This document shows positions 34,520 to 42,609 of a DNA stretch of 64,000 nt, piece by piece. The stretch covers positions 1-64,000 of the forward strand of contig JAGBMJ010000138.1 of the NCBI GenBank assembly GCA_017634975.1, written 5' to 3'. A program made the translations under genes and the position numbers. Below the pieces are notes generated by a model. That model was not told the DNA's origin. It did not search any database and saw only the letters and a list, made by a program, of their open reading frames with translations. Every line of letters starts with the position of its first letter. Position 1 is the first letter of the stretch. This stretch comes from Lachnospiraceae bacterium (GTDB lineage: Bacteria; Bacillota; Clostridia; Lachnospirales; Lachnospiraceae).

Positions 34520-35854
34520 ATGTATACCGAAGACGAAAGCAGACAGATTTCAAAACTGGCAGCACAGGCGATCGCACTGGCAAAGGATAACCTGCTGATC
34601 CATCTGCGTTTCCTGGACCGGGCACTGGCAAAACTGGAAACGGCGGAACGCTGGGGGCTGGAAGGACTGGCGACGGATACGCAGACGCTGTATTACGATC
34701 CCCTTTACGTGCTGCGTTTATACAAAAAAGCGCCGGCAGCTCTGGCGAGAGCCTGTCTTCATAGCCTGCTGCACTGTATTTTTTCGCATGCCTACGGTTA
34801 TGAAAAAATGGATACACAGCGCTGGGATCTGGCGGCGGATATTGCCGTGGAAGCCGTGATCCTGGAGCTGGATCTGGAATCCGTGACATTGGAAAACGAT
34901 GTGGAACTTCCGGGCAAACTGAAAGTCCTGCGGCAGGATGCCGGCGGTCTCACGGCGGATATCCTGTACCGGTATTTTAAGCGCGCAGATTTGCCGAAGC
35001 AGACGATCGCGGATTATCAAAAGAGTTTTGCGAGGGATCTGCATACTTATTGGAAGGCACAGGAGCGCATCGAGATGACGGAAGAAGAGTGGCAGCAGAT
35101 CTCCAGACGGATCCGTGCGGAACTGAAATCTTTTTCCGAAAGCCGCGGTATGGGGGAGACGCTGAAGGAGAGTCTGGACGAATCCACGAGGGAACGTTAT
35201 GACTACCATAGCATCCTGCAGCGGTTCATGGTCATGGGCGAACGGATGGGCGTCAATGAAGAAGAGTATGATTACATCTTTTACACCTATGGCCTGAATA
35301 CATACGGCAATCTGCCGCTGGTGGAACCCCTGGAATACCGCGAAGAGAAGCGCGTGCGGGAATTTGTGATCGCCATTGACACATCGGCATCCTGCAGCGG
35401 CGCGATCGTGAAAGGCTTTCTGCGCAGGACTTTTGAAATGCTCAAAGAAGGGGAGAGTTTTTTTGAGAAGATCAACATTCATATCGTGCAGTGCGACAGC
35501 GAGATCCAGAGTGATAGAAAGATCACAAACCGGGAAGAACTGGAGCACTACCTTACGGACATTTCCCTGCGGGGCTTCGGCGGCACGGATTTCCGGCCCG
35601 TCTTTGCTTATGTGGAGGAATTACTGGAACAGGGAGAGTTTGAGAATCTGAAGGGGCTGATCTATTTTACGGACGGTTTCGGGATCTATCCGTCGCTGCA
35701 GCCACCCTATGATGTGATCTTTGCTTTTCTGAACGAGGACCGTACCCGCGGACCGGTTCCGCCCTGGAGCATGAAAGTCGTACTGGAGGAAGAGGATCTC
35801 GAAGAGAAAACGGAAAAAACGGATACAACATTCGCGATTTCCGATGAAAGTTAA
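34520..35854 (+). CDS. vWA-type putative metallopeptidase (DUF2201)
   Basis: A 444-residue protein. The N-terminal half resembles DUF2201: ACLHSLLHCIFSHAYG has an HxxxH-type metal motif and is followed by WDLAADIAVEAVI. The C-terminal half (about 285-425) is a von Willebrand A-like domain with MIDAS-like IDTSAS and GFGGTDFRP. It lies 3 nt after the dipeptidase gene and 71 nt before a MoxR ATPase. In other bacteria MoxR ATPases pair with vWA proteins (RavA-ViaA, NorQ-NorD) to insert cofactors or remodel complexes. Its target is unknown. The acidic tail EEEDLEEKTEK is probably disordered. Confidence 0.8.
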   Translation: MYTEDESRQISKLAAQAIALAKDNLLIHLRFLDRALAKLETAERWGLEGLATDTQTLYYDPLYVLRLYKKAPAALARACLHSLLHCIFSHAYGYEKMDTQRWDLAADIAVEAVILELDLESVTLENDVELPGKLKVLRQDAGGLTADILYRYFKRADLPKQTIADYQKSFARDLHTYWKAQERIEMTEEEWQQISRRIRAELKSFSESRGMGETLKESLDESTRERYDYHSILQRFMVMGERMGVNEEEYDYIFYTYGLNTYGNLPLVEPLEYREEKRVREFVIAIDTSASCSGAIVKGFLRRTFEMLKEGESFFEKINIHIVQCDSEIQSDRKITNREELEHYLTDISLRGFGGTDFRPVFAYVEELLEQGEFENLKGLIYFTDGFGIYPSLQPPYDVIFAFLNEDRTRGPVPPWSMKVVLEEEDLEEKTEKTDTTFAISDES

Positions 35855-35911
35855 AACAGAATAAGAAATAAAACAGAATAAGAAATAAAACAGAATAAGA
35901 AATAAAACAGA
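35853..35911. repeat. 17-nt tandem repeat, three copies plus a partial
   Basis: AAAACAGAATAAGAAAT occurs three times without change at 35853-35869, 35870-35886 and 35887-35903, followed by a partial AAAACAGA. It fills the gap between the vWA and MoxR genes, starting within the stop codon and ending near the ribosome site AGGAAA. Copy number may vary by slippage and alter the spacing or mRNA structure between the two genes. Confidence 0.9.
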
Positions 35912-35925
35912 CAGGAAATAATAAT

Positions 35926-37443
35926 ATGAACATTTCGCAAGCCAAAGAATTTATACGTAACACCGTACAACTGTATCTGAAGAAAGACGACTACGGCACC
36001 TACCGTATCCCGATCGTGCGGCAGCGTCCGATCTTTTTGCTGGGGGCACCCGGGATCGGAAAGACGGCGATCATGGAACAGATCGCGCAGGAGATGGGGA
36101 TCGCACTGGTGAGTTATTCCATGACCCATCATACCAGACAGTCGGCACTGGGGCTGCCCTTCATCACACGGAAGACATATGGAGAGGAAGAATATTCCGT
36201 TTCGGAATATACGATGAGTGAGATCATCGCGTCCGTCTATGATACGATGGAACGGAGCGGTTTAAAGGAAGGCATTCTCTTTCTGGACGAGATCAACTGC
36301 GTTTCGGAAACCCTGTTCCCCTCGATGCTGCAGTTTTTGCAGTACAAGGTGTTCGGACGGCATGCCGTACCGGAAGGCTGGGTGATCGTGACAGCCGGTA
36401 ACCCGCCGGAATACAACCGTATGGTGCGGGAGTTTGACGTGGTGACCATGGATCGTATGAAACTGCTGGAAGTGGAACCGGATCTGAAGGCATGGCAGCG
36501 CTATGCCGGGGAACGCAGGCTGCACGCGGCAGTCACTTCGTATCTCGAGATACGGCAGGATCATTTCTATGTGATGGAATTGAACGCGAAAGGACGCAGC
36601 TATGTGACGGCCAGGGGGTGGGAAGATCTGTCTGAGATCCTGCTGTTATATGAAGAGGAAAAGCTCAAGATTGACGAAGCACTGATCGGGCAGTATCTGC
36701 ATAATGAAAAAGTGGTCAAGGAATTTGCGGCGTACTATGAGCTGTTTGAGAAATACAAGAGGGATTATCATATCGCGGAGATCTTAAAGGGGAACGCCGA
36801 TGCCAATGCGATCCGGCGTGCGCAGAATGCCAGGTTTGATGAGCGGATCTCCCTGCTCGGTATGCTGGCAGACCGCGTAGAAACGGATATGCAGGAGGTA
36901 CTTGACCGCGCGGATGTGCTCACGGCACTGCAGCCGGTATTGAAAGGGATGAAGGCACAGGCAGAAGGCGGTGCCGATACGGAGTCGTTGACCGGGATCG
37001 CACACAAAGCGCTGGAACACCGCAGACAGCAAAGGAAGAAGCTTTCCGCCGGTGGGGCATTGTCTGAGCAGCAGCGCAGACAGGAGATCCGCACGGAGGC
37101 ATTTCTGGAAGAGATCCTTCACGCGATGAACGGTTCTATGGCATCGGAGGCGAAGGAAAGTTTTGCGGCAGCAGCTGCTCTGTATACGCAGGCGTTGACG
37201 GTTTTGCAGGAGAGTACCGGGCAGGTGCAGGCCGAGCTGAAAGCTTTGTTCGGATTTGCGGAAGAAGCCTTTGCGGAGGGCAATGAGATGATGATCCTGC
37301 TGACGCGACTGACGGTCAGCAAGACGGCTTCCCGTTTCATCGGGCTGTTTGGCAGTGAAGAATATCTGCGGCTTTCCAGTGGCATGATGGTCACGGAGCG
37401 CAGCGGAGCCCTGCGGGAAGAGATCCTGAAGCTGGATCTGTAA
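35926..37443 (+). CDS. MoxR-type AAA+ ATPase
   Basis: A 505-residue AAA+ protein. Walker A is GAPGIGKT (residues 40-47), Walker B LFLDEINCV near 120-128, and sensor 1 VTAGNPPEYN near 155-165, as in MoxR ATPases. From about residue 250 it has a long helical, charged C-terminal region with no recognised domain. It probably remodels a substrate chosen by the vWA partner just upstream. The third gene, 12 nt downstream, is likely part of the same module. Confidence 0.85.
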   Translation: MNISQAKEFIRNTVQLYLKKDDYGTYRIPIVRQRPIFLLGAPGIGKTAIMEQIAQEMGIALVSYSMTHHTRQSALGLPFITRKTYGEEEYSVSEYTMSEIIASVYDTMERSGLKEGILFLDEINCVSETLFPSMLQFLQYKVFGRHAVPEGWVIVTAGNPPEYNRMVREFDVVTMDRMKLLEVEPDLKAWQRYAGERRLHAAVTSYLEIRQDHFYVMELNAKGRSYVTARGWEDLSEILLLYEEEKLKIDEALIGQYLHNEKVVKEFAAYYELFEKYKRDYHIAEILKGNADANAIRRAQNARFDERISLLGMLADRVETDMQEVLDRADVLTALQPVLKGMKAQAEGGADTESLTGIAHKALEHRRQQRKKLSAGGALSEQQRRQEIRTEAFLEEILHAMNGSMASEAKESFAAAAALYTQALTVLQESTGQVQAELKALFGFAEEAFAEGNEMMILLTRLTVSKTASRFIGLFGSEEYLRLSSGMMVTERSGALREEILKLDL

Positions 37444-37455
37444 AATAGAGGTGTT

Positions 37456-38364
37456 ATGAACGAGATCAAAATATCCATTTCCGGCGCAGAGTTGCTTTTC
37501 AACCTGCAGGAGACCAACAATCAAAAAACGACGACTATGACCCGCCTGGACGGTAATATCCCGGAATTGTCCGTTCCTGCCTATGTGACGATCGACGATG
37601 CATCTGTTCCGGTGACCGCGATCGGGCGCAAGGCGCTTATGGGCAATCGCCGCCTGCAGATACTCACTCTGCCGAATACGCTTGCGCAGATCGATGACTG
37701 GGCATTCGCCGGCTGCCGCAGACTGCGGGAAGTGACGATGCCCCGGGGGAAGCTCGGAAAAGGTGTGTTTCAAGATTGCGAAGCGCTGCGGAAAATCCGT
37801 TTTTCGGATGGCGGCACTGAGGATGCGGCGGCGCTGCTTTCGGAAGTGGCCAGACACGATATCGTATATCTGACGGATCTGGCGGCAGTGGGAAGTGCAG
37901 AGTGGTTCCGACAGTGGGATGCATGGCTTTTGCGCTTTTTGGAACAGTCCGATCAGGAGGGGTATTCCGGACAGGTACCCTGCGGGGAGGAAGATTACGG
38001 CACTTCGGATGTGGGTTCCTATGAGAGCGGACGCCGACGCGAAAAAGCAGAACGCTGCTTGTTGCGTCTGATGTATCCGGAAGGGATCGCGGAGGGGCTG
38101 AAGGAGAGGCTGCAGAAGTATATTTCCGATCATACTAAAGGAAGTGCGGAAGGAGAGGAAGCCTGGCAGATGCTCCTTCAGAAGCACCCGGAAGAGAAGG
38201 AATGGTACCGGGCCTTTGCAGAGGCCGGAGGTTTGCATGAACAGAACCGGGATCAGCTGCTGGGATCGATCCCGGAAGAGTATGCCGAGATGAAAGCGTT
38301 CTTTATCAATTACGGGCAGGAGAAGGAAAAGAAGGCAGTTTTTTTTGCCAATCTGGCGTTATGA
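37456..38364 (+). CDS. Leucine-rich (BspA/LRR_5-like) protein of the MoxR module
   Basis: A 302-residue protein with no signal peptide. Residues about 25-115 carry LRR_5-type repeats (VTAIGRKALMGNRRLQILTLP, IDDWAFAGCRRLREVTMP, KGVFQDCEALRKIRF). The rest is helical and charged, without a known domain. BspA-type repeats usually bind proteins on the surface, but here the protein looks cytoplasmic. Position 12 nt after the MoxR gene suggests that it is an adaptor or substrate of the ATPase/vWA pair. RBS AGAGGTG. Confidence 0.65.
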   Translation: MNEIKISISGAELLFNLQETNNQKTTTMTRLDGNIPELSVPAYVTIDDASVPVTAIGRKALMGNRRLQILTLPNTLAQIDDWAFAGCRRLREVTMPRGKLGKGVFQDCEALRKIRFSDGGTEDAAALLSEVARHDIVYLTDLAAVGSAEWFRQWDAWLLRFLEQSDQEGYSGQVPCGEEDYGTSDVGSYESGRRREKAERCLLRLMYPEGIAEGLKERLQKYISDHTKGSAEGEEAWQMLLQKHPEEKEWYRAFAEAGGLHEQNRDQLLGSIPEEYAEMKAFFINYGQEKEKKAVFFANLAL

Positions 38365-38414
38365 TTTTTGGGGATCGTTTTTTGCGATACCAGCATAGAA
38401 TATACAAAAAGTGG

Positions 38415-38443
38415 TTGCACATCCGATGCAGATACGATAAAAT
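38415..38443 (+). promoter_or_regulatory. tRNA promoter
   Basis: TTGCAC at 38415-38420 and TAAAAT at 38438-38443, 17-bp spacer, about 33 nt before the tRNA 5' end. Confidence 0.6.
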
Positions 38444-38476
38444 AAATTGCGTTGACATCCGTTACGGATCGTCATT

Positions 38477-38550
38477 GGGATCATAGCTCAGCTGGGATGA
38501 GCGTCCGCTTGACGTGCGGGAGGTCACAGGTTCGAACCCTGTTGGTCCCA
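38477..38550 (+). tRNA. tRNA-Val (GAC)
   Basis: A complete cloverleaf can be drawn: 7-bp acceptor stem GGGATCA/TGGTCCC, D arm GCTC...GAGC, anticodon stem TCCGC/GCGGG with loop TTGACGT (anticodon GAC), and T arm ACAGG-TTCGAAC-CCTGT. The discriminator base is A at 38550, and CCA is not encoded. The GAC anticodon reads valine GUC/GUU codons. A strong terminator follows at once, so it is a single-gene unit. Confidence 0.92.
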
Positions 38551-38555
38551 CTCTC

Positions 38556-38602
38556 AAAAAAGCCCCGGAAACCTTGCAAAATAAGGCTTCCGGGGCTTTT
38601 TT
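38556..38602 (+). terminator. Intrinsic terminator after tRNA-Val
   Basis: AGCCCCGGAA...CCTT pairs with AAGG...TTCCGGGGCT, followed by six T residues to 38602. Confidence 0.92.
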
Positions 38603-38646
38603 GTATCCTATCGGTGGATTTCTGATGGAAAAGATGAATATGGCAT

Positions 38647-38680
38647 AAGAAAAGAGGCGGAGTGATCCGCCCCTTTTCTT
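38647..38680 (-). terminator. Terminator of the soluble chemoreceptor gene
   Basis: AAGAAAAG...GGCGGA and TCCGCC...CTTTTCTT form a long stem with a GTGA loop. It lies 28 nt after the minus-strand stop and is symmetrical enough to act in both directions. Confidence 0.8.
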
Positions 38681-38707
38681 ATGGACTTTTCAGAGATGTT
38701 AGTATAG

Positions 38708-39541
38708 TTACTTCTTTTTGGAATATTCGGTGATCTCAGAAACCGATCTGGTGATATCGTGGAGGGAGTCGGTTACCTTTTTGGTCTCGGTCGCCTGCAC
38801 GGAAGCAGTATTGTTTACTTCATCCACAGCTTTTTTTACGTTATCTACAGCGGTGATGATGTCATTGAGGGAATCGTTGATCGCCTTGGCGGAGGAACCG
38901 CTCATCTGTGCCAGTTTGCCCATTTCGGATGCGACAACGGCAAAACCCCTGCCGGCCGTCCCGCTGCGGGCAGCTTCGATGGAAGCATTCAGCGCAAGGA
39001 TATTGGAACGGGATGCATTCCCTTCGATCGTATGGATCATATCAAAAGCCTTTTTTACTTCGGCTCTTACCTGATCGGTGGCCTGACGGATCGCCTCGAT
39101 CTTTTCAGCCAGTTCTTCGGCTTCTTTGGAGATCTGATCCAGACTTTCTTTGGAGGCGTTCAGACTTGTATCCAGTGCCTCAACGGATTCCTGTATCTTT
39201 ACATCTTTTTCGAGAGAGTAGGCACAGGCAACAAGACCTACCACTTTTCCGTTTTCGCGTACCGGAGTCAGGATACCTTTGACGGGAACTCCCAGCACCT
39301 GTTTGGGGAGTATGCTTTCGTTTCGCCTGCCGCTTTCCATGACTTCGATCATATTCCGGTGTCCGGGAATGGAACGGTCAAGTTCTCTTCCCAGTTCAAC
39401 AGAAGGCAGTGAAAAACTATCTGCGGGCCAGGTCGCAAGGGCTGTGGTACGGTCACAGAGTGACAGCTGAAAATCCTGACCGATGATATCTTTGAGCATC
39501 GGCAATACCTGTTGGAGTGCATCCAGAATGCTACTTTCCAT
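38708..39541 (-). CDS. Soluble chemoreceptor-like (MCP signalling domain) protein
   Basis: A 277-residue protein with no membrane helix. Residues 1-115 form an unnamed sensor domain ([45 protein letters not shown]-like in feel). Residues about 115-277 form a coiled coil with the receptor tip [33 protein letters not shown]. The short signalling part suggests a cytoplasmic receptor that acts on CheA or another kinase. No che genes are in the window. The minus-strand promoter is TTGAAA-17-TAGAAT. It is one of two soluble receptors here, the other being the hydrogenase fusion at 24507. Confidence 0.85.
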   Translation of the reverse strand: MESSILDALQQVLPMLKDIIGQDFQLSLCDRTTALATWPADSFSLPSVELGRELDRSIPGHRNMIEVMESGRRNESILPKQVLGVPVKGILTPVRENGKVVGLVACAYSLEKDVKIQESVEALDTSLNASKESLDQISKEAEELAEKIEAIRQATDQVRAEVKKAFDMIHTIEGNASRSNILALNASIEAARSGTAGRGFAVVASEMGKLAQMSGSSAKAINDSLNDIITAVDNVKKAVDEVNNTASVQATETKKVTDSLHDITRSVSEITEYSKKK

Positions 39542-39583
39542 ATCGCTACCTTCCTTTCTTTAATACACATACTATTTATGAAA

Positions 39584-39612
39584 ATTCTACAATACAGAAA
39601 AGGATTTTTCAA
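39584..39612 (-). promoter_or_regulatory. Promoter of the soluble chemoreceptor gene
   Basis: On the minus strand TTGAAA (39607-39612) and TAGAAT (39584-39589) are separated by 17 bp. Confidence 0.55.
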
Positions 39613-39667
39613 GTTTTTTTGATAAAAATACATAAAAAACAAAAAAACTGCAAACAACGGCTTGAGA

Positions 39668-39696
39668 TTGACATAACTTTACCATAGTGTTATAGT
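39668..39696 (+). promoter_or_regulatory. Promoter of the MraY-like gene
   Basis: TTGACA at 39668-39673 and TATAGT at 39691-39696 with a 17-bp spacer. Confidence 0.7.
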
Positions 39697-39757
39697 CGCA
39701 TAAGGTATGCGTCCGGAAAATACCGGATGGTACGAATATCATAGGAGAAAAATACTT

Positions 39758-40729
39758 ATGGAAATCGTTTTTACCGGGATCCTGATGGCAGTGATCTCGT
39801 TTGTCGCATCTTTTATCGTATTGAAACTCAATCTTCCGTTTTTGCCGAAGGATGGTGGCAAGACGGCGGTGACACCGGATGGAAAGATCGTGGAGGTCAA
39901 CTCTGCCTCCAGAGGTAAGACTACCGGTGTGGGGCTGCTGTTTACACTGGTATGGTATGTGGTCACGATCGCGGTTTACGGGGCGCTTTGGGGGCTCAAT
40001 GAACAGCTCCTGATCAATGTGGGGCTGTTGTTTGCCATGACGATGGCCGGGTATCTGGATGACCGTGCCAAGGTGCACTGGAGAGATCTGCTCAAGGGGG
40101 AGATCGACCTGGTGATCGCGATCGCCGTCACGGCGGTATACCTATTTTTTAATGATACGGAAGTCTATTTCTTTTCGTGGCATATGACACTGCATCCGGT
40201 TGCTTATGTGGCGCTGGCGATCGTTATGCTCTGGTGCTCCGTGAATGTGACAAACTGCAGCGATGGTGTGGATGGTTTGTGCGGAGGAGTAACGATCGTA
40301 GAGTGCATCGCCTTTTTCCTGATCTTTCCGGATATGCCGAAGGAATACGGCGGTATGGCTTTGGCACTGGCAGGGGCATTGATCGGCTACCTGTTCTTTA
40401 ACTGGTTTCCCAGTTCCCAGTTGATGGGAGATGGCGGTTCCCGGCCGATCGGATTGTTTTTGGGAATGCTTGCGATGCAGAGCAAGCATCCGTTTGCGCT
40501 TCTGCTTATGTCATTTGTCTTTATTTTTGACGGAGGTATCGGGTTACTGAAGGTATTCCTGAAGAGAAGATTGAAAATCGTGATCCTTGAGAAGATCCGA
40601 TATCCATTTCATGATCATCTGCGGAAGAATCTGAACTGGAATGTCCCCAATACTTCGCTGTTTGCGATCGGGGCCGAAGTGGTATGTACGGTCATCTGCG
40701 GAGTACTCATGATGCTGTTTGGGGGCTGA
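39758..40729 (+). CDS. MraY/WecA-family phosphoglycosyl transferase
   Basis: A 323-residue membrane protein with about ten hydrophobic segments. The family motifs are GYLDDRAKV (DD near residue 100, Mg2+ site), NVTNCSDGVDGLCGG and MGDGGSRPIGLFLGM. It should transfer a phospho-sugar from a UDP-sugar to polyprenyl phosphate, starting peptidoglycan or another wall glycan. MraY is usually in the dcw cluster; this solitary gene may be a second MraY or a teichoic-acid starter (TagO type). The ATG at 39758 has TAGGAGAAA upstream; the frame opens earlier, at 39707, without a ribosome site. Confidence 0.82.
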   Translation: MEIVFTGILMAVISFVASFIVLKLNLPFLPKDGGKTAVTPDGKIVEVNSASRGKTTGVGLLFTLVWYVVTIAVYGALWGLNEQLLINVGLLFAMTMAGYLDDRAKVHWRDLLKGEIDLVIAIAVTAVYLFFNDTEVYFFSWHMTLHPVAYVALAIVMLWCSVNVTNCSDGVDGLCGGVTIVECIAFFLIFPDMPKEYGGMALALAGALIGYLFFNWFPSSQLMGDGGSRPIGLFLGMLAMQSKHPFALLLMSFVFIFDGGIGLLKVFLKRRLKIVILEKIRYPFHDHLRKNLNWNVPNTSLFAIGAEVVCTVICGVLMMLFGG

Positions 40730-40824
40730 TCGGAGTTGAATTATTACCTGCGAAATAGTATAATAAATTGTTTGAAACAGCCCGGCGGGGCATACAGATA
40801 TGGGATGAGCGGAGACATCGGACG

Positions 40825-42000
40825 ATGAGAAGCGGAAGATGGAAAGGCGTTCTGGCGGCCGTGGGGGCGGCATTCGGATTATGTGCCTGTGAATTTATGG
40901 GATTGACAACCGGAGAGGAAGACGTAGCAGAGGTTTCCGTGAGTGCGGATGCGATCCGTCTGGAGGAACAGGCACCGGCTGCGATGGGCTTTGATGTGGT
41001 CGGTGATATGGGAGAGATTCACGTGGGCCCGACCGAACCGGAGCCGGAACCGACACCGGAACCGGTATCGGTATCGGAAGATGCTGTGGCAGAAGAGGGC
41101 GTTTCCGGAAACAGTGCTTCGGAGAATATGGCGGCTTATGCCGCAGCGGCAGGATCGTATGACCTGACGGCACTGAAAAAAATGAACTTTACGGAAGAAC
41201 AGATGGCGGAGATTCTGGCGTATTATGACGGGGCAGTTTTTGCCGGAGATTCGGTGCTTTTGGGATTCCGAAATTATGCAGCCAAGAGCTCGGACGGATT
41301 TCTGAAGAGCCTGAAGTTTTTGGCAGCAGGTTCTTTTTCACTGCACAATGCGTTCTGGCCGGTGAGTGACAAGAGCGTGCATCCCCTGTATCAGGGAGAA
41401 CAGCATCCGGTGTGGGAATCCCTGCAGATGATGGAAGCAAAGAAAGCATTTTTGTTTTTCGGTATCAATGATGTGAGCCTGGGTATGGACGAGTCCATTT
41501 CACTGTATCCGCAGCTGATCGATAAGATCAAAGAGCTGTCCCCGGATATTGAGATCACGATCATCAGTGCCACGTATACTTTAAAGGATGCCGGTACCAG
41601 GGGACTGAACAATACCAATCTGGCAGCGTTTAACGAGGCGATCCGGGCAAAGGCGGAAGAGAATGGCTGGGGCTATATCGATATGGCGACCGTGCTTTCT
41701 GACGGGGAGGGCAATCTGGCAGCACAATACTGCAGCGACGGCTTTGTGCATGAGACAGCGGCAGCGTATGAGGTGTGGACGCAGATGCTGATCCGGTATG
41801 CCGCTGATCAGCTGGGATTTGAGACGCCGGGAATGGATGAGATCCTGGTGGCTCCGGAACCGACAGAAGAGGCGGTATCCGAAAAAGAAGCCGCGGAAAG
41901 TAAGGAAGAACCGGAGAGCGTGAACGAAGAAAATGCAGAGGAGGTTCCGGAAGAGACGGAACCGGCAGAAGATACTGCAGAGGAGACTGCGGTGCAATAA
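40825..42000 (+). CDS. SGNH/GDSL-type lipoprotein
   Basis: A 391-residue secreted protein. A signal peptide ends with a lipobox-like LCAC at about residues 18-21, so it is probably lipid-anchored. A Pro/Glu-rich linker follows (EPEPEPTPEP). The SGNH hydrolase domain spans about 125-330: FAGDSVLLGF (Ser), FFGINDVSLG (Asn) and DGFVHETAAAY (Asp/His). The tail is very acidic (EEVPEETEPAED). With the MBOAT and DHHW genes downstream it probably acts in O-acetylation or deacetylation of a wall polymer. The upstream part of the frame (from 40768) is less likely coding. Confidence 0.75.
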   Translation: MRSGRWKGVLAAVGAAFGLCACEFMGLTTGEEDVAEVSVSADAIRLEEQAPAAMGFDVVGDMGEIHVGPTEPEPEPTPEPVSVSEDAVAEEGVSGNSASENMAAYAAAAGSYDLTALKKMNFTEEQMAEILAYYDGAVFAGDSVLLGFRNYAAKSSDGFLKSLKFLAAGSFSLHNAFWPVSDKSVHPLYQGEQHPVWESLQMMEAKKAFLFFGINDVSLGMDESISLYPQLIDKIKELSPDIEITIISATYTLKDAGTRGLNNTNLAAFNEAIRAKAEENGWGYIDMATVLSDGEGNLAAQYCSDGFVHETAAAYEVWTQMLIRYAADQLGFETPGMDEILVAPEPTEEAVSEKEAAESKEEPESVNEENAEEVPEETEPAEDTAEETAVQ

Positions 42001-42040
42001 AAACAGAGTTTTGCATTAGGCAAAACGGGAGGAGAAAACG

Positions 42041-42595
42041 ATGAAAAAGAATATGGTATTGGTATGTGGGCTGGCTGCGGCATCGATGATGCTGTGTCTG
42101 GCAGGATGTGGAGAGCAGAATCTGCCGGCAGGTGGGAATACGACTCCGGCAGCTGCAGCGGCTACGGAAGCTCCGGCACCGACGGAGGAAGCTGCAGGAC
42201 CGGCTTTACTGCCGACCGAGATTTACGAAACGATAAAGACGACATACGAACTGCCGGAGATGTATGAGGCAGATGCCGACTGGCTGATGAACAATTACGG
42301 TATCGATGAGTCGATGCTTTCGGACTACATTTTTGCAGAAGGAAACGAAGTGCATGCGGACCGGGTGATCATCCTGAAGGTTGCGGATGAAGCCAATGTT
42401 CCCGCGATCGAAGAGAAGCTGAACAACGTATTGGGACAGTTATCCTCTCCGGAGATGCTTTCCTATCTGCCGGAGCAGGCGGATATGATCAAGGCAGCTT
42501 CCGTAAAGAAACAGGGAGATGTTCTGTATCTGGTGATCTCGCCGGATGCAGCCGGGATCGAGACGATCATTCAGAACGGTCTGGCAGGAAAATGA
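42041..42595 (+). CDS. DUF4358 lipoprotein
   Basis: A 184-residue lipoprotein with lipobox LAGC at about residues 20-23, then an Ala/Pro/Thr-rich spacer. The mature domain (YETIKTTYELPEMYEADADWL, DYIFAEGNEVHADRVIILKVAD) fits DUF4358, commonly found beside MBOAT genes in Lachnospiraceae. Its function is unknown; location outside the membrane suggests it assists the acetyl-transfer machinery. GGGAGGAG precedes the ATG, and it lies 40 nt after the SGNH gene. Confidence 0.8.
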   Translation: MKKNMVLVCGLAAASMMLCLAGCGEQNLPAGGNTTPAAAAATEAPAPTEEAAGPALLPTEIYETIKTTYELPEMYEADADWLMNNYGIDESMLSDYIFAEGNEVHADRVIILKVADEANVPAIEEKLNNVLGQLSSPEMLSYLPEQADMIKAASVKKQGDVLYLVISPDAAGIETIIQNGLAGK

Positions 42596-42609
42596 GAGAG
42601 TAGCGGTAT

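Noticed and set aside
35853-35911. Short regularly repeated sequence considered as CRISPR
   Set aside because: The units are directly adjacent with no spacers, and no cas gene is present.
36784-38238. A 484-codon minus-strand frame across the MoxR and LRR genes
   Set aside because: Spans two plus-strand genes with recognisable domains; its own translation is arginine/histidine-rich and resembles no family.
34520-38364. The MoxR/vWA operon considered as a phage-defence system
   Set aside because: MoxR-vWA genes occur in some defence islands, but the neighbours here are housekeeping and wall genes and no effector is present.
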